Below are positions 14,974 through 21,210 of a stretch of 22,356 bases of DNA, piece after piece. Both the position numbers and the translations under genes were made by a program. Within the stretch, counting starts at the first letter, position 1. Every line of letters starts with the position of its first letter. The stretch lies in the NCBI GenBank assembly GCA_016201355.1, contig JACQCY010000008.1, positions 1-22,356 of the forward strand. The letters are read 5' to 3'. This DNA is from Candidatus Yonathbacteria bacterium. GTDB taxonomy: Bacteria > Patescibacteriota > Minisyncoccia > Phycocordibacterales > UBA1550. A model generated the notes under the pieces. It was not told where the DNA came from. It made no database searches and saw nothing but the letters and a program-made list of their open reading frames with translations.

Positions 14974-15031
14974 CAAAGTTTCCATCACAAAAATCCCCCT
15001 ACATAGGGGGATTTTTGTGATGGAAACTTTG
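14974..15031 (-). terminator. 27-bp perfect hairpin directly after tRNA-Pro
   Basis: Arms 14974-15000 and 15005-15031 pair without mismatch around a 4-nt loop (acat). The right arm touches the last base of tRNA-Pro. The stem holds CCCCC/GGGGG and A5/T5 tracts. It could be a terminator for the tRNA transcript and a guide for 3'-end processing. The remaining gap back to the kinase (14780-14973) shows nothing else. Confidence 0.7.
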
Positions 15032-15102
15032 TCGGGGTGCCGAGAATCGAACTCGGCCTATCTGCTCCCAAAGCAGACGTACTACCGATATACTACACCC
15101 CG
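15032..15102 (-). tRNA. tRNA-Pro(TGG)
   Basis: The minus strand folds as a full cloverleaf of 71 nt: acceptor CGGGGTG/CACCCCG with discriminator A, D-arm with GGTAGTAC, anticodon arm TCTGC-TTTGGGA-GCAGA with anticodon TGG, and T-arm GCCGAG-TTCGATT-CTCGGC. CCA is not encoded, so the CCA-adding enzyme at 17261 is needed. A partial copy of its 5' half lies just upstream at 15122-15229. Confidence 0.93.
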
Positions 15103-15121
15103 ACATACTCTTTAACCCCAC

Positions 15122-15229
15122 GCAGACGTACTACCGATATATAACTGAATACAATATATTCTGCACTCGCTCGGAAACTTAAGTCTACTGACTTTAGTCT
15201 CCATCGCTCGCTTGAATATACTACACCCC
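15122..15229 (-). pseudogene. Broken copy of the tRNA-Pro 5' half with a 74-nt insertion
   Basis: 15122-15141 repeats 20 bases of tRNA-Pro (15073-15092) exactly, and 15216-15229 repeats the bases that precede them in the gene (ATATACTACACCCC). Between them are 74 foreign bases (15142-15215). ATATA is present at both edges, like a 5-bp target duplication. The insertion has no obvious terminal inverted repeats but contains partly mirrored segments. The rest of 15103-15375 is non-coding. Confidence 0.75.
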
Positions 15230-15375
15230 TAAACGCACCTTAAAATTTACAACACGAACACTCCCCTAAAAACCGTACAGCCCCATAGTAACACAAGCAA
15301 AGAAGACTTCCAAATTTGCGAATAGAATGTTGAATATAGAAGATATAATAGATATAGAAAATCCAATATTTTATC

Positions 15376-15780
15376 CTACAAAATAATATTTTCTAAGAAT
15401 CTTACTCGCGCTTTTTTATTTACCAGAACAATAACAACCGTTATCAGATCAAAAACCCATTCTGGCTCACTTTCTTGATATTTCTCTAATAAATAAGCCT
15501 GAATCGTCCTTGTAAGTCTTTTAAGCTTTTGTGGGTGAACATTATCTTCTGGGCGGTAATTATCTGTTACACACGAAACATTGTTTGAAAGTGTTTCATG
15601 TGAAACACTTTTTACCTCTATAAAATGAATGATTTTGCCTTTTTGAGCAACAATGTCAATTTCTCCATATTTTTTAAGGTAATTTCGACTAAGAATAGTA
15701 AAACCTTTATTTTCCAAGTATTTTACTGCAAGATCTTCCCCTAGTCTACCGATTTCCTGTTTTTGAGTATATTTTCTCAT
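15376..15780 (-). CDS. yraN: YraN family (UPF0102) nuclease-like protein
   Basis: Member of the YraN/UPF0102 family, which has a PD-(D/E)XK nuclease-like fold and is related to Holliday-junction resolvases; the cellular role is poorly defined. The 134-residue product has the start GRLGEDLAVKYLENKGF, the motif GEIDIV (Asp42) and FIEVKS (Glu55, Lys57), which make up the expected active-site set. The C-terminal part is LKRLTRTIQAYL...FDLITVVI. Length is normal. A parS-like palindrome lies inside the coding sequence (15588-15611), where it encodes SVSHETLS. Confidence 0.9.
   Translation of the reverse strand: MRKYTQKQEIGRLGEDLAVKYLENKGFTILSRNYLKKYGEIDIVAQKGKIIHFIEVKSVSHETLSNNVSCVTDNYRPEDNVHPQKLKRLTRTIQAYLLEKYQESEPEWVFDLITVVIVLVNKKARVRFLENIIL
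15588..15611. promoter_or_regulatory. parS-like ParB binding site inside yraN
   Basis: AAAGTGTTTCA and TGAAACACTTT form an 11-bp perfect inverted repeat with a 2-nt centre. The inner 16 bp, TGTTTCATGTGAAACA, differ by one base from the widely conserved parS consensus TGTTTCACGTGAAACA. In many bacteria parS sites lie near the origin and inside coding sequences. Binding by ParB is inferred from sequence only. Confidence 0.6.
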
Positions 15781-16009
15781 TAAATAACGAGGTTAACGCT
15801 ATAACTATCTATAGTTTATATAATATTCTACCATTGTTTCATGAATAACATAACTATAAATATGAAATATCCTAAATAACTGCTAAAAGACGCATTTCTA
15901 TGTCCTTTATCAACATTATTAACAGAGTTATCCACAGTTTTCGTCCTTTTTGTCCTTATTCTTTGGTTTTTTAGGGTTGACACGATGTTGCAAAATAATG
16001 TGTTGATGA
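15781..16009. other. AT-rich region with DnaA-box-like 9-mers, candidate origin
   Basis: No gene is seen here. Three 9-mers lie in the same orientation within 30 bases: TTATCAACA (15907), TTATTAACA (15916) and TTATCCACA (15928, a perfect DnaA box). A possible fourth, TCATCAACA, lies on the other strand at 16001-16009. About 100 bp of very AT-rich sequence lies to the left (15785-15900). The parS-like site is 300 bp away. This is the architecture of a small bacterial origin, but no dnaA or dnaN gene is in the window. Confidence 0.4.
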
Positions 16010-16077
16010 GGAGAAAATGTCCTTTAGGGGATAGGTATGTCCTTTAAGAGTATAAGCTTGAGAGAGCCCTTTAACAA

Positions 16078-16113
16078 AAACAGTCATCGAGATATCGCAC
16101 TCAATGACTGTTT
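16078..16113 (-). terminator. Terminator after the 34-residue membrane peptide gene
   Basis: AAACAGTCATTGAG and CTCGATGACTGTTT (minus strand) form a 14-bp stem with one wobble or mismatch, followed by TTGTT. It lies 20 nt after the small gene's stop, in the right orientation. Confidence 0.65.
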
Positions 16114-16133
16114 GTATTTTACTCAAGGAGATG

Positions 16134-16238
16134 TTATTCTTCATCTCCTCCAAAAAATAACTTCCACACCCACTCGCATCCGACAATATACAGTCCGCCG
16201 GCAAAAATCAAAACAATCCCTAAAACGATTTTCCACAT
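16134..16238 (-). CDS. Small single-pass membrane protein (34 residues)
   Basis: Short open frame on the minus strand: it starts MWKIVLGIVLIFAGGLYIVG, continues with CEWVWKLFFGG and ends DEE. One membrane helix covers about residues 3-20, followed by an aromatic interface segment and an acidic end. Support for a real gene: a strong purine-rich ribosome binding site (AAGGAAAGGGGGGG) a few bases upstream, a promoter (TTGACT-17-TACTCT) and a terminator directly after the stop. Function unknown. It could be a membrane regulator, a toxin-like peptide or an assembly factor. Confidence 0.65.
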   Translation of the reverse strand: MWKIVLGIVLIFAGGLYIVGCEWVWKLFFGGDEE

Positions 16239-16302
16239 AAGCCCCCCCTTTCCTTCTTCTGGTTTTTAGGTGAATGACTGAAATGTGAGAATCTCTGCTA
16301 AA

Positions 16303-16331
16303 AGAGTAGTATATTTTGGTGAATTAGTCAA
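16303..16331 (-). promoter_or_regulatory. Promoter of the 34-residue peptide gene
   Basis: On the minus strand TTGACT (16326-16331) and TACTCT (16303-16308) are 17 bp apart, about 65 nt upstream of the small gene. The predicted leader is about 58 nt. Confidence 0.5.
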
Positions 16332-16382
16332 TATGTACAATCAATTTTTTAGGCTGTACCAAACCTGTTGGAATTTCAGTCC

Positions 16383-16596
16383 TGTGCGGGTAGGGAGAAT
16401 CGGTCACAAATTACTAAGTATTTTATTTCGCTTCGCTCATAAAATCCTAAGTGTTCGCGACCCCGACTCGGCGACCCATTATTTATTTTTAAAAAATTAA
16501 AAATAAATAATGGGTGCCCGCCTGCGTCTTCCGATTCTCCCTACCCGCTACAAAAATATACTTCGCAAATGCCTTGCATTTGCTCCGTTATTTTTG
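16383..16596 (-). repeat. tRNA-tail copy element after tRNA-Gly(GCC)
   Basis: Read from the tRNA on the minus strand: a spacer hairpin (16549-16596; inner stem GCAAATGC/GCATTTGC at 16565-16583), an inverted copy of the tRNA tail (16532-16548, 17 bp), a hairpin with 18-bp arms starting ACCCATTATTTATTTTTA, a second hairpin ATTTTAT/ATAAAAT flanked by CTAAGT repeats, and a direct copy of the tRNA tail (16383-16402, 20 bp identical to 16595-16614). It shares its interior plan with the tRNA-Arg element, but its tail copies match tRNA-Gly. No protein is encoded. The rest of the gap (16239-16382) holds the promoter above and a 9-bp inverted repeat (16276-16284 with 16373-16381). Confidence 0.85.
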
Positions 16597-16667
16597 TGCG
16601 GGTAGGGAGAATCGAACTCCCGTCTCATCCTTGGCAAGGATGTGTTCTACCACTAAACCATACCCGC
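16597..16667 (-). tRNA. tRNA-Gly(GCC)
   Basis: Full 71-nt cloverleaf on the minus strand: acceptor GCGGGTA/TACCCGC with discriminator A, D-arm with AGTGGTAGAAC, anticodon arm CATCC-TTGCCAA-GGATG (anticodon GCC) and T-arm CGGGAG-TTCGATT-CTCCC. CCA is not encoded. Its 3' end is repeated at the far end of the adjoining element. Confidence 0.95.
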
Positions 16668-16750
16668 AGATACTTATTTTTCTGTTTTTTAACAGTATAC
16701 AGATTTTTTTGTTTTTGAAAAGCGACCGCTTGTTTTTTTGTGGGCACGAT

Positions 16751-16958
16751 TGCGCCCGGAGGGGATCGGTCACGAATTACTAAGTGTGCTCGGGCGAATA
16801 CGCCATCCGCGCACTAAGTACTCGCGACCCCGCCTCGGCGACCCAACACTTATTTTTTGAGAAAATAAGTGTTGGGTGCCCGCCTCCGGCTTTCGATCCC
16901 CTCCGGGCGCTACAAAAATATACTTCACAAATGCTTTGCATTTGTTCCGTTATTCTTG
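16751..16958 (-). repeat. tRNA-tail copy element after tRNA-Arg(TCG)
   Basis: Same order as the tRNA-Gly element. Spacer hairpin next to the tRNA (inner stem ACAAATGC/GCATTTGT, 16927-16945), inverted tail copy (16894-16910, 17 bp), hairpin with 16-bp arms (16841-16856 with 16862-16877), a module with two CTAAGT repeats around a different hairpin (GGCG/CGCC), and a direct tail copy (16751-16768, 18 bp identical to 16959-16976). Interior junctions such as TCGCGACCCCG, CTCGGCGACCCA and TGGGTGCCCGCCT are shared with the Gly element, while stem sequences differ in matched pairs. Confidence 0.85.
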
Positions 16959-17031
16959 TGCGCCCGGAGGGGATCGAACCCCCAACCCCTTGGTTCGAAG
17001 CCAAGTACTCTATCCATTGAGCTACGGGCGC
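16959..17031 (-). tRNA. tRNA-Arg(TCG)
   Basis: Full 73-nt cloverleaf on the minus strand: acceptor GCGCCCG/CGGGCGC with discriminator A, D-arm GCTCAATGGATAGAGT, anticodon arm CTTGG-CTTCGAA-CCAAG (anticodon TCG) and T-arm GGGGG-TTCGATC-CCCTC. CCA is not encoded. Spurious reading frames on the plus strand across this gene contain the well-known artefact EGIEPPTP and are not proteins. Confidence 0.95.
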
Positions 17032-17059
17032 ATATTGCTATCCATTAGCATACCGCATA

Positions 17060-17219
17060 ATAGACTTGTCGCCTAATAATTTTCTATTCCAACTCCTAAT
17101 TTTCGGTTACGATTTGTCTAAAATTATTCGAAATATATCTATATTCCTTATAATTTTAGACTGCGTCTCGCTCGAAAATCAGGAATTTCATTACGAAAAT
17201 TATTAGGCGACAAGTCTAT
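17060..17219. repeat. 160-bp nested palindrome with 25-bp terminal inverted repeats
   Basis: Perfect 25-nt arms (17060-17084 and 17195-17219, core GACTTGTCGCCTAATAATTT) enclose further matching arms (CCTAATTTTCG with CGAAAATCAGG, and GTCTAAAATTAT with ATAATTTTAGAC-like sequence). The whole unit can fold as one long hairpin. It encodes nothing and lies between tRNA-Arg and cca. It looks like a miniature inverted-repeat element, although no clear target duplication is seen. Confidence 0.75.
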
Positions 17220-17260
17220 AGCAAAAAAACATAAAATACACTACAATATGTTTAATTGAT

Positions 17261-18751
17261 ATGCCCCATACCCCTAAAAAAATAGAGCTTGATTACAAAA
17301 TACCTGTCGAGGTTTCACGAATAACAAAAACATTGCGAGAAGCAGGGTTTGAAGCTTATCTCGTTGGTGGATGCACGCGCGATATGATTCTTGGTCGCAA
17401 GCCAAAAGATTGGGATATAACCACTGACGCAAAACCTGAGCAAATTCAAGCTCTTTTTGAAGAAACATTCTATAAAAATGAATATGGCACTGTTGGTGTC
17501 GTCAATGAAACCGAGGATGAAACACTTAAAGTAGTAGAGGTTACACCCTACCGCACCGAAGGAATATATAGCGATAAACGACGCCCCGACACCGTATCGT
17601 TTCATGAGGAACTTCCCGACGATCTCAAAAGGCGTGATTTCACGATAAACGCGATAGCGTATGATGATTCTAAAGGACATATCATTGATCCTTATAAAGG
17701 ACAAAACGATCTAAAGGACAAAGTCTTAAGGACAGTGGGGGACCCGTATGATCGTTTCCATGAAGATGCTCTGCGTATCCTCCGCGCAGTGCGTATTGCA
17801 ACCGACCTTGGTTTCACGATTAATACGAACACCCAAGAAGCTGTTATAAAAACCGCGCCAAATCTTAAAGAGATAGCGGTGGAACGAATTCGTGATGAAT
17901 TTTCAAAACTGTTAATGTCGGACAATCCGCTTATGGGGATTTCAATATGCGAAAAGCTTGGACTTCTCGACCATATCGTACCGGAACTAAAAAGCGGTAT
18001 TGGGGTAAAACAAAACGGTTCTCATATTTATACCGTATGGGAACATAATTTACGCGCTCTGCAACATGCGGCAGACCGCAAATGGTCACTCATTATTCGT
18101 CTTTCAGCTCTCTTTCACGATATATCAAAACCGGAAACACGCAGATGGTCTCCTGAGAAAAAAGATTGGACTTTTCACGGACACGATGTCGTTGGTGGAC
18201 GAGTAACCAAGAAAATTCTCGAGCGTCTCAAATATCCTAAAAAGACAATTGATACTGTTTCTGTGCTGGTTCGTAATCACCTGTTCTTTTCTGATATTGA
18301 CCAAATCACCCTTTCTGCCGTGCGTCGCATTGTACGCAATGTCGGTCAAGAAAATGTGTGGAGTCTGATGGAGGTGCGCGGGTGCGATCGTATTGGTATG
18401 GGGCGCCCAAAAGAAACTCCTTATCGATTGCGTAAATATAAATCAATGATCGAAGAAGCGATGCGCGCGCCCGTGTCGGTGGGAATGTTAAAGATTGATG
18501 GCACAAAGATAATGGAAGTTTCTCATGAAACACCCGGACCTAAAATAGGATTTGTCCTACACGCGCTCCTCGAAGAAGTATTTGATGAGCCAGAAAACAA
18601 CAACGAGACGTTTCTTGTGAAACAAGCGCTTGAACTTGCAAAACTTCCTCTTGAAGATTTAAAAAAACGCGGAGAAGCAGGAAAAAGCAAAAAAGAGGAA
18701 GCGGAAGAGAAGGAACTCGAGGAAATACGAAAAAAATATGGAGTAAAATAG
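17261..18751 (+). CDS. cca: CCA-adding tRNA nucleotidyltransferase with HD domain
   Basis: Adds or repairs the 3' CCA of tRNAs, which three of the four intact tRNA genes here need. The 496-residue product has the class II nucleotidyltransferase head: VGGCTRD (residues 35-41), the metal-binding DWDI (Asp50, Asp52) and RRDFTINAIAYD. It continues with the RNA-binding region (HEDALRILRAVRIATDLGF) and an HD domain (ALFHDISK..., GHDVVGG). The C-terminal end is a Lys/Glu-rich tail (KKRGEAGKSKKEEAEEKELEEIRKKYG) typical of longer CCA/poly(A) polymerase family members. No ribosome binding site is seen. TACAAT lies 14 nt before the ATG, so the leader may be very short. Confidence 0.95.
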   Translation: MPHTPKKIELDYKIPVEVSRITKTLREAGFEAYLVGGCTRDMILGRKPKDWDITTDAKPEQIQALFEETFYKNEYGTVGVVNETEDETLKVVEVTPYRTEGIYSDKRRPDTVSFHEELPDDLKRRDFTINAIAYDDSKGHIIDPYKGQNDLKDKVLRTVGDPYDRFHEDALRILRAVRIATDLGFTINTNTQEAVIKTAPNLKEIAVERIRDEFSKLLMSDNPLMGISICEKLGLLDHIVPELKSGIGVKQNGSHIYTVWEHNLRALQHAADRKWSLIIRLSALFHDISKPETRRWSPEKKDWTFHGHDVVGGRVTKKILERLKYPKKTIDTVSVLVRNHLFFSDIDQITLSAVRRIVRNVGQENVWSLMEVRGCDRIGMGRPKETPYRLRKYKSMIEEAMRAPVSVGMLKIDGTKIMEVSHETPGPKIGFVLHALLEEVFDEPENNNETFLVKQALELAKLPLEDLKKRGEAGKSKKEEAEEKELEEIRKKYGVK

Positions 18752-18789
18752 TAAACCAGTTTTTACCTTGTAAACAAAAGTGATCCTGC

Positions 18790-18808
18790 GCCAAGGGATG
18801 CCCTTGGC
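18790..18808. repeat. Short CCAAGGG hairpin after cca
   Basis: GCCAAGGG (18790-18797) pairs with CCCTTGGC (18801-18808) around ATG. It repeats the CCAAGGG core seen in E1, E2 and the palindrome at 7873. Confidence 0.6.
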
Positions 18809-18819
18809 ACATCTTTGTG

Positions 18820-18855
18820 TTAAAAAACGCCTTATTTAAATAAGGCGTTTTTTAA
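18820..18855. terminator. Bidirectional terminator between cca and rpsT
   Basis: Perfect 36-bp palindrome (two 18-nt arms with no extra loop). It has AAAAAACGCC on one side and GGCGTTTTTT on the other, giving T tracts in both directions between two convergent genes. Confidence 0.85.
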
Positions 18856-18857
18856 AT

Positions 18858-19121
18858 TTATGCGATTTTGTTTATCATCGCCGAGAGGCGAGATTTCTTG
18901 CGGGAAGCGGTATTTTTCTTGATAAGGTTCGTTTTTGCCGCCTTGTCTATTGCCTGATAGGCTTTAGAGAGCATTGCCTGCGCTTCTCTTTTGTTCTTTG
19001 TGGAAACAAGAACCTTTATATCCTTCACGGTATCTTTGAGTGTCTTTTTGCGACGGTCATTAAACACTTTTTTTCGTTTTGACCCCCGAATTGCTTTTTT
19101 TGCTGATTTGGTAATTGCCAT
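18858..19121 (-). CDS. rpsT: 30S ribosomal protein bS20 (S20)
   Basis: Small basic helical protein of the 30S body. I start at 19121 (MAITKSAKKAIRGSKRKK, 87 residues), the usual start and length. The longer frame to 19160 would run through the predicted promoter. Helical, Lys/Arg-rich sequence with KNTASRKKSRLSAMINKI at the end matches the family. It stands alone with its own promoter and shares a terminator with cca. Confidence 0.93.
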   Translation of the reverse strand: MAITKSAKKAIRGSKRKKVFNDRRKKTLKDTVKDIKVLVSTKNKREAQAMLSKAYQAIDKAAKTNLIKKNTASRKKSRLSAMINKIA

Positions 19122-19131
19122 ATATAGGGAT

Positions 19132-19160
19132 ACTATACACAAACGATACGGAAAAATCAA
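19132..19160 (-). promoter_or_regulatory. rpsT promoter
   Basis: On the minus strand TTGATT (19155-19160) and TATAGT (19132-19137) are 17 bp apart. The ATG at 19121 is only 10 nt past the -10 box, so the leader is a few bases at most and there is no ribosome binding site. Confidence 0.65.
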
Positions 19161-19229
19161 GCAAAAGTATTTTTGTTTAAAATGTATAATTTCGATTATG
19201 TGCTAATATATTAAATAAAGAAAATCATT

Positions 19230-20078
19230 ATGGAAACAATCTTTGAACGACAATCGGGAGAAAGAGAATTTATTTCAAAACTCAATGAAAAAGCGAAAAA
19301 ATCTTTAAAAGAATACTCCATTAAGATGGACGATTTTGCTGACTATGGAGAAGAAAATATTAAAAAAGATAAAGAGCTTGTTGTCCACTTGAAGCAAAAA
19401 CATAAAAAAGAAAACTCATCAGAAGAAAAGGAGGCAAAAATCCTCGCAGACATCCTTGAGGCGATTATCCTTGAGGAATCAGAATTGAGCAATTGGCTCG
19501 GGGAAAACACTTCTACTATAAAAGCGTCTGATTATGATGATTATGTAAATGGCATTGACGCTATTATAGAATTTGAGGAAGAAACGACAACAAACCACGC
19601 AGCGCTTGGTATTGATGCAACTTTTTCAAAAGACATTCATAAAAAATTTAATCGCATCAAAAAAGAAATTGAGGATGGCGTACTCGCTGAAGCAAAATAT
19701 TTTTCCTCATCATTCATAAAAGGGCGCCACAAACAGATCCCGCGTCTTGTTATTGGAGCTGATGTAAAAACAATTAAAGAACTCGGGGAGTTATGGCTTG
19801 ACAAAGACAGCAAGACCGAAGGAAGAAAAAGAGAAGTTAAGAAGGCATTAGAAGATCATCCCCTACAATTTCAAATATTAAAACAAATGATCCTTGAAGC
19901 CGAGACTTTCAAAGAATATGCGAAAAAGATTGGCCAAGTGGAGATAGCGGGTATTTATGAAAGATTGGGGAATATCATCAAAAATATTTACGATAACAAG
20001 AAAAAGCAACAAACAGATACTGGTCTTTATGACGATATGTTTGGAAACATAAAAGATAATCTAAAATCATTTGAATAG
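19230..20078 (+). CDS. Uncharacterised cytosolic protein, possible nuclease-like fold
   Basis: I do not recognise this 282-residue gene. It has no signal peptide or membrane segment, is rich in Lys and Glu, and is mostly helical at both ends. The centre has a conserved-looking pattern, SDYDDYVNGIDAIIEF (Asp110, Glu114), then ALGIDATFS (Asp129) and AKYFSS (Lys156). This spacing of acidic residues and a Lys after a beta strand recalls PD-(D/E)XK nucleases, but that is only a guess. An extended -10-like TGCTAATAT lies about 20 nt upstream of the ATG. ruvA follows on the same strand after 56 nt, which would fit a DNA-related role but does not prove it. Confidence 0.8.
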   Translation: METIFERQSGEREFISKLNEKAKKSLKEYSIKMDDFADYGEENIKKDKELVVHLKQKHKKENSSEEKEAKILADILEAIILEESELSNWLGENTSTIKASDYDDYVNGIDAIIEFEEETTTNHAALGIDATFSKDIHKKFNRIKKEIEDGVLAEAKYFSSSFIKGRHKQIPRLVIGADVKTIKELGELWLDKDSKTEGRKREVKKALEDHPLQFQILKQMILEAETFKEYAKKIGQVEIAGIYERLGNIIKNIYDNKKKQQTDTGLYDDMFGNIKDNLKSFE

Positions 20079-20134
20079 ACATTCCTCAAAAATATTTATG
20101 TGCAAAAGAGAGGAAAACCGTGTAAGATAGGGGA

Positions 20135-20713
20135 ATGATAGCCCACCTTTCAGGTACTCTTTTCTCTGCAAACGATCATTTTGTCATTATTGACACGGAT
20201 GGTGTAGGGTATAAAGTTCGCGTAACCGCCGAGACTTCACGCTCTCTCTACAACAGAGAAAACAAAAAAGTATCGCTTTGGATTCACACGATTGTTCGGG
20301 AAGACGCGCTTGACCTCTATGGATTTTTAAACAAAACTGAACTGGATTTCTTTGAGATGCTCATCAGCGTGTCGGGCATCGGCCCAAAGAGCGGGCTGGG
20401 AATTTTGAATATCTCGCCAGTTGAACATCTCAAAGAAGCGATCATCAACGGCAACGCAAGCGCTTTGACAAAAGTCGCGGGAATCGGTTCTAAGAATGCG
20501 CAAAAGATAATCCTTGAGCTTCGCGACAAACTTGGCGGAGCAGGGGACGAAACCTACGGCGGGGTGCTTCACGAAGAACGAGACGCCATCGAAGGCCTCG
20601 TCGCCCTTGGATATTCTATGCAAAACGCGCGTGAAGCGCTCAAAAAAGTCCCTGCGGATGTTACCGGCGCGGGAAATCGCATTAAGCAAGCACTGAAACA
20701 GCTAGGGAAATAA
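20135..20713 (+). CDS. ruvA: Holliday junction DNA helicase subunit RuvA
   Basis: RuvA binds four-way junctions and loads the RuvB motor for branch migration. The 192-residue product has full length: an OB-fold domain I (MIAHLSGTLFS...VIIDTDGVGYKV), a helix-hairpin-helix domain II with SGIGPKSGLGIL and AGIGSKNAQKIILELRDKL, and a C-terminal RuvB-binding domain III (ERDAIEGLVALGYSMQNAREALKKV). RuvB and RuvC are not in the window. It follows the unknown gene at 19230 on the same strand. GATAGGGGA before the ATG serves as ribosome binding site or as part of a -10 box (TAAGAT). Confidence 0.96.
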   Translation: MIAHLSGTLFSANDHFVIIDTDGVGYKVRVTAETSRSLYNRENKKVSLWIHTIVREDALDLYGFLNKTELDFFEMLISVSGIGPKSGLGILNISPVEHLKEAIINGNASALTKVAGIGSKNAQKIILELRDKLGGAGDETYGGVLHEERDAIEGLVALGYSMQNAREALKKVPADVTGAGNRIKQALKQLGK

Positions 20714-20727
20714 TTTTAATTAAGAAT

Positions 20728-21144
20728 CTAACGCGCATCTCCTCCGTGGTATCGCATCGTTTTCGTACTGTAATACAAAGTAATGAGGAAAATAACGGCA
20801 ATCATTTGTCGCAAGAAAAATACCGGATCTGAAAAATTTTGGTATCGAACAAATGCGGAAATTGAAAAATATTCAAAAATGAGGAACATACATGCGGAGA
20901 CGAGAACATCGGTAAACATCACTGCGCGATTGCCCCTGCTCGTCAAACCCGCAAGGACCGTGAGCCCAACGACCCCAAAGAGTCCCACAAAAAGATAAAA
21001 GTTTTGAAGCTCACTATCGATGAGCGCGGCGATAATGATGATGAACCCGGCAAAAAGAAACTGTTTCCTGACGAGATCTCCGTAATAATGCGGTGGTTTT
21101 GCTATTGATGATGATTGTTCATTGTCTTTATTCATTTGATACAT
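20728..21144 (-). CDS. Small four-helix membrane protein, unknown
   Basis: 138 residues with four hydrophobic segments at about 28-43, 50-67, 76-97 and 108-125. The N-terminus is polar (MNKDNEQSSSIAKPPHYYGD). No known motif is visible. The start at 21144 has GAGG five bases upstream. A start at the internal Met4 is also possible. It is convergent with ruvA, with only 14 nt between the two stops, and divergent from the DoxX-like gene. I can assign no function. Confidence 0.7.
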   Translation of the reverse strand: MYQMNKDNEQSSSIAKPPHYYGDLVRKQFLFAGFIIIIAALIDSELQNFYLFVGLFGVVGLTVLAGLTSRGNRAVMFTDVLVSACMFLIFEYFSISAFVRYQNFSDPVFFLRQMIAVIFLITLYYSTKTMRYHGGDAR

Positions 21145-21210
21145 TATACCCTCGCTCCTATTTTTTGTATAGCGCTAGAAAACAAGCTTATTCTTTGCTA
21201 CACTATATGA

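Noticed and set aside
15971..16204. 77-residue minus-strand open frame overlapping the small membrane peptide
   Set aside because: It lies in another frame across the terminator and the candidate origin. The 34-residue frame has the ribosome binding site and a clear membrane helix.
16514..16783. Open frame across tRNA-Gly (containing GRENRTPVSS)
   Set aside because: Antisense reading of the tRNA; no ribosome binding site and no protein-like conservation is visible.
16383..16958. CRISPR array as an explanation for the repeats near the tRNA genes
   Set aside because: There are only two units, each about 210 bp, with inverted copies and no regular short spacers. No cas genes are present.
16784..17076. 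Open frames on the plus strand across tRNA-Arg (containing EGIEPPTP or GGDRTPNP)
   Set aside because: They are the antisense reading of a tRNA gene and its tail element. This type of frame is a known annotation artefact.
16383..17219. Classical integrated element (prophage or ICE) at the tRNA genes
   Set aside because: Tail repeats resemble att sites, but the DNA between them is only about 190 bp of hairpins, and no integrase or cargo gene is in the window.
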